Source of the DNA: Cochliopodium minus
Lineage: Eukaryota; Discosea; Himatismenida; Cochliopodiidae
Reading direction: 5' to 3'
Assembly: GCA_024220525.1 (NCBI GenBank)
Contig: JAMYWO010000036.1
Coordinates: 26,529-37,107 of the forward strand
Length of the DNA stretch: 10,579 bases
The translations under genes and the position numbers were made by a program. Positions 1 through 9,300 of this stretch are shown here, piece by piece. The notes beneath the pieces were generated by a model. It was given only the letters and a program-made list of their open reading frames with translations. It was not told the origin of the DNA and did no database searches. Positions within the stretch are counted from its first letter, which is position 1. Each line of letters opens with the position of its first letter.

Positions 1-2134
1 TGACAGGCTTCAAATTAGAAGTGATGGGAGTGTTGTCTTTCTCAACAACAGAAGAAGATCTGTAAGGAGAAAAGCTGGTACGACCAGAAGCGATGGCGTT
101 CATGATCTCCAAAGAGTGATCGAACAAAAGCTCGATCTGTTTGATGCTAAGAAGTTTGGAGAAAGAAGCTTTCCATTGCTGATACCATTTGACAACATCA
201 ATGTAACAAGGTTTACCTTCTTTGGTCATCCAAGTGTAAAGAACCATGTAAAATTTGGAGAAAAAATGTTTCTCGAGAATCAAAATGAGGCTTTTCAAGT
301 CCAAGAAATCGATCCAGATCATGAAGTGACCCAGGTATTGTATTTCTTCTTCGATCATCTCAAACCCTGGACGAAGTTGGAGTATGCGGAGATGGGATTC
401 GAGCTTGGGAAGCAAAGTAAGCGCCAAAATCTCCATGGATTTTTTGTCGAACAAAGTTTTCCAAGGCTTCAAAAGGAAATGAGCACTCTCATCCACGGCG
501 TTCCACTTATTCAAAACAAGAACGAGTTTTTGACACAAAGAAGGGTAAATCTCGTCAAAATGAGACTCCAAATAAGGCAACCAAGGATGTATCCATTGGT
601 GAATGGGGACAGTGTCTTCCGTTGGATTCCAAGTTCCTACTTGTTGCTTGATGCGAGGTAAGAAGATGTGGAGGAGGAAGAGTTGGAGGAGGGGTGGAGG
701 GAGGACTTTCTCGTGCGATTCTAAGAGAAGGATCGCTTCTTCTGGATCATGCACATCCCATTCGTCGTAGGCCCAACTTCTCACATGGACGAACATGGTG
801 TTGACAATCAGTTTTTGGAACTCTTTGGAATCTTCGCTGAAAAGTTGTTTGAGAGATTCGATCGAAGAGGCGGAATGCTGAGGAAAAGGGAAAGAGGAGA
901 ACATGTGATCGAAGAGAGGATACAAAAGAGAGTAAGAGATCTCCTTGACGTTGAAGGACTCGAAGGAATCGGGATGTTCTTTCCTCATCTTCAAGAACGT
1001 GCGGATCATAAAAGAAATGTTCCTCTCAAGGTTTTCGGTGGACCAAGAAGACTCACACTTCAACAACTCGGCCAAAAGATCCTCTCCCTCCTTTATCTCC
1101 AACACAGACTTTTGTTCATTGAGTTGAACTTCCTTCACTTTCTTCTCCAAAATCTCTTTTTTGCGTTGAACGATCTTGTTTTCCTGATCGTACTTCAAAA
1201 CCTCCTTTTCGGAACTTTCCACAATCTTCCTCATATTGTGTCTCAACTCCTTGATTCGGTTGCTCTTGTTCTCGGGGATCTTTTTGAAAAGTTCCGCCTT
1301 GCTGTAGATCGACTTCATGTCGCTATAGATCCTCTCTCCATCCTTGTTGGTCATATCGATCACAGAATACAACATGGGAGATGGAGTGGAAGAGTTCTTG
1401 GGCATCTCGAATTTCTTCTTCATCATCGCCATCTTCTCCTTCCTCTTCTCCATCCTCTGCTTCCTCCTCCAATCCAACCCAGATTCCTCCTCCATCACAT
1501 CCCCCTCCTCCTCTTCATCATCCACCATCTCATCATCAGTCTGTTGCGCCTCTTCCTTGATCATATCCTCCTTCAACTTTTGAACAGTCTTCTCTTCAAA
1601 GTCATTAAAAGAGATCCCCATGTTCTTTGGCCTCAATTTGATCTCTATTGGCTCCACTATGCCTTCTCCCTTCGGTCCCAATCCCGTATCTCCCTTCCAT
1701 CCCCATTTTCCAAGCAATTTCGAACCTATCCCCTTCGTATGCTTCTCCCATTTCCCCACCTCCTGCTTCTTCTCCTTCATCCCCTTTTTCTTTTGTCCTC
1801 CTATTATCGTTGTTTTTTTCTTCTTCTTTTCTTTCTTCTTTGATAAATTCTCCAATGTTATATTCTCTTCATCCATTTCCTCTCCCTTTTTATCATCGCT
1901 GTTATTTGCTGTCAATATTTTGTCTGATTTTACGAAATAGATTGATTCTCCTCCATTGTTGTAGAGATCCTCTCCATCATAATTATATTCATCATTATCT
2001 TCCCCTCCCTTTGATCCCAATCCTCCAAATATCCCATATAAATGATCATCTTTTGTTTGCTGTTTTGATTTTCTCATTGAATTCTTGAATTCAGTTTTCA
2101 ATGACCATGGAATAAATTCATCTTCATCTTCCAT
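1..2134 (-). CDS. TFIP11: TFIP11/Ntr1-type G-patch spliceosome disassembly factor, 3' end outside window
   Basis: One uninterrupted minus-strand frame runs from the ATG at 2134-2132 to the window edge: 711 codons, no stop, no intron. The family (human TFIP11, yeast Ntr1/Spp382, plant STIPL1) binds and activates the helicase DHX15/Prp43 through its G-patch and drives release of the excised intron lariat in the nucleus. Seen in the sequence: a TIP_N-like start (EFIPWSLKTEF, then KQQTKDDHLYGIF near residues 24-37); a lysine-rich linker; a G-patch at about 132-175 (HTKGIGSKLLGKWGWKGD, then TGLGPKGEGIVEPIE); an acidic stretch near 195-220; a charged, probably helical segment at about 292-360; and the family's C-terminal core with IHPWLPYLES at about 515 and LEKHFFSKFY later. 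WGW replaces the MGY seen in the human G-patch. Human TFIP11 has 837 residues, so roughly 100 or more are missing beyond base 1. It diverges from DENND10 across a 200-base gap. The assignment is very secure. Confidence 0.94.
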   Translation of the reverse strand, partial: MEDEDEFIPWSLKTEFKNSMRKSKQQTKDDHLYGIFGGLGSKGGEDNDEYNYDGEDLYNNGGESIYFVKSDKILTANNSDDKKGEEMDEENITLENLSKKKEKKKKKTTIIGGQKKKGMKEKKQEVGKWEKHTKGIGSKLLGKWGWKGDTGLGPKGEGIVEPIEIKLRPKNMGISFNDFEEKTVQKLKEDMIKEEAQQTDDEMVDDEEEEGDVMEEESGLDWRRKQRMEKRKEKMAMMKKKFEMPKNSSTPSPMLYSVIDMTNKDGERIYSDMKSIYSKAELFKKIPENKSNRIKELRHNMRKIVESSEKEVLKYDQENKIVQRKKEILEKKVKEVQLNEQKSVLEIKEGEDLLAELLKCESSWSTENLERNISFMIRTFLKMRKEHPDSFESFNVKEISYSLLYPLFDHMFSSFPFPQHSASSIESLKQLFSEDSKEFQKLIVNTMFVHVRSWAYDEWDVHDPEEAILLLESHEKVLPPPLLQLFLLHIFLPRIKQQVGTWNPTEDTVPIHQWIHPWLPYLESHFDEIYPSLCQKLVLVLNKWNAVDESAHFLLKPWKTLFDKKSMEILALTLLPKLESHLRILQLRPGFEMIEEEIQYLGHFMIWIDFLDLKSLILILEKHFFSKFYMVLYTWMTKEGKPCYIDVVKWYQQWKASFSKLLSIKQIELLFDHSLEIMNAIASGRTSFSPYRSSSVVEKDNTPITSNLKPV

Positions 2135-2334
2135 TGATATAATTGCCTTCCAAACCAAATTTTTTTTTATAATTTATTTCTTTAGTATTATATTTCTCTC
2201 AATAGATTTAAACAAGAAATGTTGCTTATTTTTTAAGGATTTGAGATAATTTCAAATGATTGAAATTTGATTTCAAAATAAAAAAAAAATATTTGGAAGG
2301 ATATATTGGTTGATTTTATTTTTCAAATAATAAG
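2135..2334. promoter_or_regulatory. divergent promoter region between TFIP11 and DENND10
   Basis: This 200-base A/T-rich gap separates two start codons that point away from each other, so it must hold both promoters and both 5' leaders. It contains a T run near 2161-2166, an A run at 2281-2289, a TATA-like GATATATTGG near 2300, and a short inverted repeat (TCAAAT at 2252-2257, ATTTGA at 2265-2270). None of these is specific enough to name a factor. The promoter role is inferred from position. Confidence 0.6.
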
Positions 2335-4188
2335 ATGGAGAACAATATCAAATTGAATTCTTTAAGTGTCATAGAAAAAGATAATAATTCAGATGTTTTA
2401 TTGACTTGGGCACATCCATCTGTGAATGAAGAGATGGAAAGAGTATTGATTAGTAAAACAGGATTCTTGGATGACGATAGTCCAATCAATCAATTCATCT
2501 TTACAAAATATAGTGATAAATGGATTTATATCTTCAATACTGTTGTATCATCAAATAATCAACTTCCACAATTACAAGCTTTTTCAATATGTTTGACCAC
2601 ATCTGTAAAAGAAAATATTTTTTAATATTTTTCTATAAATATAAATTATAAAGGATCAAAGATCTTTTAAAATACATTTAATCAAATGATTTTAAAAATA
2701 TACAAAATTTGGAATCTATCCATGCTTTATTTGGAATCATATTCGAAGATATTCCTTTCAATCACAAAAATTTTATTTTTATAAATTTTTTTTTTTTTTT
2801 TCTAATTTTCCATTTCTATTTCCATCGACCCTTAGGATTATTGGCCAGAGAAATATTTTGCTTTGGTAAAGATAATGGCATCATTATATGAAAAAGAAGG
2901 AACACCAATAAAAGTATTGGAAGTGTAAATTTTCCATAAATAATTAATAAAACAGAATAATGAAAAAGACTGACAAATAACTGACATATAATCCCAAATG
3001 AACATCAATATATAATCACTCACCTCTTTAATCATCTTATAAATTTATGAAATACTTTCAACAATACAATATAAAGAAAATCATTAAATATCAGTGGAAA
3101 TGAACTTTGTATTTATAAATTAAATTTCTTTATAAAACTATTATTTGATTATTAATTGTCTTATTGATTGAATATTTTTTAAACCTAATTATTTATTTGT
3201 TTAAATCCATTTCAGATTTTTATCAGTCTACACAAAAGGAAAATATAAATCAGGTGAGTTGGAGTATGTTGACTCATCCTTCGACATTCGTAGAACATAT
3301 TTGGGAGGAAGTTTGACTGATCTCATCAACATCTTCGGAGAAAAAGTGGTATTGATTTGGACTGCAATGATGTTGAAAAAAAGGTGAAAAAATTGTATTA
3401 AAAATATTAATTTAAAAATTTAAAAATTTAAAAATAATAAAATAATTTTTTTCAATTATTTTTTTCAGAATTGTTGTTTATGGAGATGACATCGTCACTT
3501 TGTTGAAAATAGTGAGAACACTTCCTATCTTGGTTTGGCACAGACAGAGTTGGGACCAACTCAGACCATTCGTCAACTTTTCCAACTTGGAAATCGAAGA
3601 CTTAAAGTCCTCTGGTGTGTTTGTGGCAGGTAAGAAATTGAAACAAAATTTATTACATTGTCCTTAATTAATCCATTTAGAAATTTTTTTTAAAAAGAAA
3701 ATTTTTTTTCTTTTCCTTTTATTTCGAAAGTATTTTAAAAATTTTGATAGATTTTTCATTGAAAAATATTGTTTAATTATATTCTCTCTTTTGCTTATTC
3801 CTTTTTAAAAATTTTGATAGATTTAAATTTCTTTATTTTAATTTTTTTAATTAAGTTTTTTTTAGATTTTTTTTTGTACAATTCTCATTAATTTTGTTTT
3901 TTTTTTAAAAAAGGATTTTTGAAACCTCACATCAAGTCCCAATCTGAATTTTATGATCTCTTCATCGACATCCCCAACAGCTCCATTACCTTCACCGAAC
4001 AAGCCAAACAAGACTTCCAACAAGCGAAATACCACACCGACTTGGCCAACTTTTTGGTGACTTCCACCAAGTCCGAAGGTTATAATGAACAAAACTTGAT
4101 TAAGGAACTCACTGGGAAGACGAAGGAGTTGATTGGTAAGTTGGACATGTTGAAGGTTGAGGTTGATGGNATTCTTTGTATTCTATAA
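2335..4188 (+). CDS. DENND10: DENN domain-containing protein 10 (FAM45 family), five exons
   Basis: Exons: 2335-2604, 2836-2924, 3216-3383, 3469-3629, 3914-4188; all introns are GT...AG, and the joined frame is 963 bases (320 residues plus TAA). The family is a small DENN protein of late endosomes and a subunit of the Commander (CCC-retriever) cargo-recycling complex. Seen: SVIEKDNNSDVLLTWAHPS near the start (human has LIEKDTNGEVLWVWCYPS), WPEKYFAL in exon 2, MMLKKRIVVYGDD across the exon 3/4 junction (about 171-183), RTLPILVWHRQSW at about 192-204, VAGFLKPHI across the exon 4/5 junction, and EFYDLFIDI in exon 5. Conserved motifs cross every junction in frame, which supports the model. Human DENND10 has 357 residues; the extreme C-terminus here is shorter and unlike it. 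Base 4170 is n, in a GGN glycine codon. A strong unused donor (GTAAGT at 4136) leaves the last about 20 residues uncertain. A TATA-like element lies in the upstream gap. Confidence 0.93.
3733..3824 (+). repeat. 22-base direct repeat within DENND10 intron 4
   Basis: Two identical 22-base copies, at 3733-3754 and 3803-3824, share the core AAAAATTTTGATAGATTT and begin 70 bases apart, inside the 284-base intron 3630-3913. The intervening sequence is unrelated A/T-rich DNA. The match is longer than homopolymer background readily explains because it includes the non-trivial GATAG. It may be a local duplication remnant. Confidence 0.75.
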
Positions 4189-4270
4189 ATTAAAATGTAT
4201 TCTTTCAGTTTCCCATTATTTTTTATTTTATATCAGATTGCATTCAAATGAAAGAAATTATTATTGGAAA

Positions 4271-4276
4271 AATAAA
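4271..4276 (+). terminator. candidate polyadenylation signal for DENND10
   Basis: An AATAAA hexamer lies 83 bases after the predicted TAA stop. Such hexamers arise by chance in DNA this A/T-rich, so only its position supports it. Confidence 0.35.
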
Positions 4277-4391
4277 TAGATGAAGGAATCTTCCTTAATA
4301 TCTATTTCTAAATCTCACATTGAAAAAGTGGGTAATTGTATAATTGAGTAAATATAAAAAAAATCCTTTTTGTCTTTTTTTTATATCTTTG

Positions 4392-4399
4392 TATAAATA
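4392..4399 (+). promoter_or_regulatory. TATA box candidate for the coiled-coil gene
   Basis: TATAAATA matches the TATA consensus and lies about 97 bases upstream of the ATG at 4496, just after a T-rich stretch. The surrounding A/T richness makes chance matches likely, so this is moderate support only. Confidence 0.4.
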
Positions 4400-4495
4400 A
4401 ATAATCACCCATTAACAATAAAAGAGAAGCTGAATAAAGAACATATATCTGTTTCAATAGAATCATAAATCAAAAAAAAATAACAATATACATCA

Positions 4496-6033
4496 ATGGA
4501 AAACAATATAGAACCAAAAAAGATTATAAAAATAGTGAAAACACCATCAATAGGTCAATTACCCAATTTACCTCCACCACAACCAAATATGCCAGTAAAG
4601 AAAGTAATAATCAAAAAAATTATAAAGATGCCACCAATCCCAATGAAAAATATGAATATCAGCAGTAATGAATTGCCATTTCCACCTGAATCACCACATA
4701 TATCAGAAAGAGGTAGTCTATCAGACTTACAAAAAAAATTAACGGTAATATAAAATTTATTGAAAGAAAAAAATACAACATAATAAAGGAATGATTAATA
4801 TATTGATTATTTGAATAAGAAGGGATTGGAATTTGATACAAAAAAATTGGGAAATATTCAAAAAGTATGGAAGACAATTTTGAAAATATAATTTTAATTT
4901 TTTTAATTTTTATTATCCTATTATGATAGTTGGATCAAGGATTAGATTTGAGTGCAAAACTTAAAATGATGGTAAACAGTTTTTTTTAAAAAAAGATCTT
5001 AAAGGTGCAAAGTATTTAATTTTTATAACGTAAATAGGGACAAAAACAAGTGAACAAAGAAGAAGACGAATTCGTTGAAAAAGTTACAAGTGAAGATGAT
5101 GATGTGGTGTATACTCTACTTGAACAAGTAAAAGCAATAGTACAAGAAAACATTCTGAACAGCCAGATTACGAGTGACTATGAAAACCAAGAATCTTTAA
5201 AGGAAATCTTAATTGGATTGGACAAAGATACAAACACTTGTAATGATGTTTTGTGTAAATTTATCATATTTCAGCATAAGGGAGGTGATACTAAGAAAAT
5301 GGATGACATAGAGACTGATTTAATGAAGGCCATAGAAATGTTGAACTCTAAGAGGAGGGAGCTCAAAGAAACTAATGGCCAGTTGAAAGATTTAAGGAAG
5401 AAAAACAAAAAGATGGAGGATGATGTGAAGAAATTAGAAGGAGAAGTAAAACTCTTAAAAGAAAATGGCGACGATTATACTTCACAAGTTGATTTATACA
5501 AACATCAACTTGATTTCTTGCAAAAATCTCACGAGGAGGATCAGAAAACTATCCAAAATCTTTCTGAAAAGCTTCTTTCTCTTCCTCAAAAGTACGAGAG
5601 TAATGGAAGTGACGAACAACTTGTCCTTCTTCTCAACAAGACTACAACTCAGCTCGAAGAGTCCAAAAACGAAATCAAAAAATTGAATTACTCTAAGCAA
5701 ATACTTAATGACAAGCTATTCGAACAAAGTAATGAGTTGGAAAAATTAAAAAAGGGAAATAACTCTTCTAATAACCAGAAAAACGATTCTAATCCAAATC
5801 CCAAGCTTGTAGAGTATCAACGTATCATAATGCAGCTTCAGAATGACAAACGATCCTTGGAAGAATCTGTTATCGAGTTAATCAATCAGAATAGTTTAAT
5901 TTCTAATAAACAAAATAATTCTTCTGAATCCAAGTTGAAGGTTGCTCAGAGTATGATCAATGAGTTGTTGAGAGAAAGAAGTCTTGTCGAAGATGAGTTG
6001 ATGGAGTTATATAAAGTCTCAAAAAAGAAGTAA
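4496..6033 (+). CDS. unrecognised coiled-coil protein with basic, proline-rich N-terminus, four exons
   Basis: Exons: 4496-4744, 4820-4864, 4930-4971, 5038-6033. Joined they give 1332 bases (443 residues plus TAA), and every junction is in phase 0. I do not recognise the family. Residues 1-83 hold two related basic-hydrophobic stretches (KKIIKIVK and KKVIIKKIIK) around a proline-rich LPPPQP segment. Exons 2 and 3 encode only 15 and 14 residues. From about residue 115 the chain is acidic, then a long charged coiled coil (about 205-380) rich in K, E, L and Q and broken by an N/S-rich linker (NNSSNNQKNDSN). The last part carries two similar segments (QLQNDKRSLEESVIELI and ELLRERSLVEDELMELY). There is no signal peptide, membrane segment or catalytic motif. 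The ATG is the first after a TATA-like box and an A-rich leader. The small-exon splicing is inferred from open frame and GT/AG sites; retention of either intron 1 or intron 2 would stop the frame. A scaffold or tether is possible but unproven. Confidence 0.83.
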
Positions 6034-6349
6034 AAAAAAAAAAAAAAGAAGAAAGAAAAACATAACCAACACAAAAGTAAGGAATTGAAAAGTGCCACTA
6101 ATTATCACCCTCAAATTTGATGTTTTTTTTTTTTGTGTTTTAAATAATAGAAAAAAAAGTTTTTTAAATATAATAAAATTAAATTAAATTATTTTCGCAA
6201 ATAAACTTTAATTCTTTTTAAATAATACCTAAAATTGATTTTAACTCCAATTCAATTCATATAATCAAAGAATATCTTCTTTTTCTTTTGAACATGAGTT
6301 ATTTATAAAATTAAAAAATAAAAAAAAAAATTGAAGGAAAATAAACCTT
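6034..6349 (+). other. intergenic region between the coiled-coil gene and WDR7
   Basis: This 316-base non-coding stretch opens with a purine-only tract right after the stop (A run and GAAGAAAG, to about 6060), then T runs near 6123-6134. An AATAAA at 6200-6205 is a possible polyadenylation signal 167 bases past the stop. The end is A-rich up to the WDR7 ATG. No convincing ORF or RNA gene is visible. The WDR7 promoter must lie here, but no element stands out. Confidence 0.55.
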
Positions 6350-9300
6350 ATGACTTCTCTTATACAACCATTGGCAATATGGAATGGAATTCCAAGTCAT
6401 TCGATAACCCAAATCTTATTGGATTTTGAGAATAATCTTTTGGTATCAGGTGGCAAGAATGGACAATTATTGCTATGGGAAATAACCAAATCTGAAGATG
6501 ATCAAGTAAAAATATATATTTAAAGATATGATTCATAATGCATCGTATAATCAAAAAAATATTTATATTAACGTTTATATCACAAATATAAAGATGATTT
6601 TTTACAATATTCAACCAAAAACTGTATTGTTTGGACATTCTACAGAAATTACATGCATCACATTGGGAAGTTATGATTGGAGAGAAGTGATTGTATCAAG
6701 TAAAAAAAAAAAATTATCAAAAAAATGAACAAATATTAACTCAATATAACTATGATATACAATATATGGAATGAAAAATTCAACATTTACTAAAATGAAC
6801 AATACCATTCTATCATATCTTTATATAAGGAAATATATTTGAAAATTAAATTCATTGATCTTATTGTGAACAGTATCGATTGATGGATCAATATGTATTT
6901 GGGATATTCATGGATTATGTGTAGCAAGCGAAAATAATGTATTGACAATTCCGAGACCTGCTCATGCTGTATTGTTATCAGACAATAGACATATAGCATG
7001 TGCAGGATATAGCGCAGATATCGAAGTGGTGGATTTATGGTCGTTGAATGTGGTAGCAACACTGAGGTAATTTGAATATTCAAATCGGAAAAAAAAAACA
7101 TCAAACTGACAAAAAGAATTTTGATAAATTCCATTTTGATAATGCTTTCAAACATTGATTACTCAAATTATTTTGTATTATTCAATATTCTTTCATTTGT
7201 GCTTAAATTTTTTATTTTTGTATTAAAGTGGTATTCACCAAGATTGGATCACGTCACTTTACCCCATCAAAAACATGCCAGAAAACGATGGAATACCAAT
7301 GTTGGTCTCAAGTTCCATAGACGGAGAAATAGTGATCTGGTCTCTTGACCTCTCCAAAAAGCAAATTCAATACAAAACCCCCGAAAATCTCAAAAAAAAC
7401 TCGATGAGTTCCATCTCCCTCAAACCCCACTCCGAATGCGTTCCTTTTTCTTCTCTAATAGTAGAAAATGCATCTCCAATAAATGTGGAAATCTCTAACA
7501 ACATGAAAACCATTCTAGTTGTATGTGTGGACAAGTGGTTTTTATATTCTGCTTTTAATCCTCGTCAATTGTTTGAAATGCCCGCACCCGAAGACAATCC
7601 GATCATTGGTGGTTCTTTTGTGAACTACAACCGTGTCATCATTTGGAACAAGGAGAGGGCTTTCGTCTATTGTTTGCCCAACCAAGACAAGTTGCAGGTT
7701 GCCTCTTTTGTGCCTCCTCAAATTTCCAACAACGAAACAATCATTCAAGAAAATGTGCATTTGCCAAAAACTTTACTAAACAAAAAGAAATCTTTCTTCA
7801 AAGAAAAACCAAAAAAGAAGGACAGGTAAAAACAAAATTTTTTTAAAAGTCTAAATTTTTTATATAAATACTCAATGCTTTTAGTGAACAAAAAGCATAC
7901 AAAACAAAAAGTGGTATTCTTTTTGAGAGAAGAGAAAGTGTATTTGATATGGTAGGAAAAAAGAACTACGAGGATGAAGTGATAGACAACTCCATCGAGC
8001 TCCCCACGATCATCCAAGAATTTCAATACCTCTACTCTAGCACCGAGGAGAACTCCAAGGAAGACAAAGAAGAAGTGAACGTAATTTCAACGAGTAATTT
8101 GCACAAAGAACTCAAACCTTTGCTTTTTAGTGCGGGAAGATCTTTTGGGGGATGGTTTGGGATTGGTACCATCGATTCGAGGGTTGCTCTTTGGAAGATC
8201 CAAAAGACAATAAGCACCGAAAAAACTACCACTGTCTTACCTAGGACCGTGTGTGTCTTGGATGAGTCCTGGGAAGGTGTCACACCTACTCAATCTAAAG
8301 TAACTGATTCTTTGGTTTTTGAAGACAGGTTTTTGTTGATACGGGGACATGAGAATGGGGAGATCACCATCTCTAAGATCCCTTCTAATACTGAGAAGCC
8401 TTTTTCCTTGAAAAACTCTCATACTAAGAAAGTCAATTGTTTGTGGAGGCCCGCCAAGACTAGCAACTTGCGTAACATCTTTTTGTCCACCAGCGCTGAT
8501 TTTTTGATCAAAATATGGGACATCGAGAGCAAGTCTCTTTTGTATACTTTTTGTCAACATACTGCTCCTGTCACTCATATCCTAGGCCCTCCTGAAAGAA
8601 AAGCAACCGAAAAAAGATGGTAAAACTATTTTTTTTCATTTTTATTTTTTTTTCAAAAGTATTTAAGTAAAATTAATAAGTGTTCTATTATTATTTTTTG
8701 TTTTAAATTTTTTATTTAAAGCTTTATTTGTTAAATAATATTAATAACAAATGTGATATTTTTCATTTGTTTTATTTGATATTATTAAATTTTTAAAATT
8801 TAAAAAGTTTTGTTCGATTTTTTTGTAAAACTTTTGCACAAATAAAAAATTTTTTTTTTAACTTATTTTCCTTAATGTTGTTTTTTAAAGGACAAATGTA
8901 TTTTTCACAGTGGCACTTGATAAATCGGTGGGAATGTTTTCTTTGGACAATTTCGATTGTAAATATTTGTTCTCGGGACATCCCGACCTAATCGACACAG
9001 TGAGATGGAGAGTCGATCAAGACTATCTCGTCGTAGGATCCATCGACGGGACCGTCTCGGTATGGGATCTGACAACAGGAGAATTGGAGCAAAGCATACA
9101 TAACCAAGAAGCGGAGAATATTTTGGAAACTTGTTTTGATTTGATGAATGTAAATACTTTGGAGCATCGTTTTCTTAACAAGTCCATCTATGCCCACAGT
9201 TACCACCTCTCCAATAACGAGTCTCCTGTGCAGATCTTGCAGCTCAATATCCAGAGTCTTTTGCAGGATCTCATTCGCACCTTGAAGAGGGGTAAAGAGT

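Larger units (their letters stand above)
4189..4495 (+). other. intergenic region between DENND10 and the coiled-coil gene
   Basis: This 307-base non-coding stretch must hold the DENND10 3' end and the next gene's promoter. An AATAAA at 4271-4276, 83 bases after the DENND10 stop, is a candidate polyadenylation signal. A T run at 4374-4382 precedes a TATA-like box at 4392-4399. The final bases before the ATG are A-rich, as is common in AT-rich protist leaders. If the GTAAGT donor at 4136 is used, part of this stretch (from 4209 or 4237) would instead be coding. Confidence 0.6.

Noticed and set aside
116-661. Plus-strand open frame of 181 codons
   Set aside because: It lies opposite the conserved C-terminal core of TFIP11; the minus strand explains the sequence.
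749-1843. Plus-strand open frame of 364 codons opposite TFIP11
   Set aside because: It is antisense to a conserved TFIP11 frame. Its leucine- and histidine-rich product is the expected mirror of K/E-rich and CTC/CTT codons, and no family resemblance is visible.
1648-2088. Proline/serine-rich plus-strand frames opposite the TFIP11 N-terminus
   Set aside because: They mirror GGA, GAA and AAG codons of the lysine- and glycine-rich N-terminal half of TFIP11.
2335-4188. DENND10 as a pseudogene, given stops between exons
   Set aside because: All stops lie in introns with GT...AG ends. The five exons join in frame and conserved motifs cross every junction.
4496-6033. Possibility that the coiled-coil gene is a Commander subunit (CCDC22 or CCDC93)
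   Set aside because: Those proteins begin with a calponin-homology-like domain. Here the N-terminus is a short basic and proline-rich segment, so proximity to DENND10 is not enough.
6790-7155. Minus-strand 121-codon frame with hydrophobic stretches
   Set aside because: It covers parts of WDR7 introns 2 and 3 and exon 3 in reverse; its I/F/Y-rich content is what A/T-rich DNA gives in any frame.
8237-8578. Minus-strand open frame opposite WDR7 exon 5
   Set aside because: The plus strand encodes clear WD-repeat motifs here; the minus frame is a shadow.
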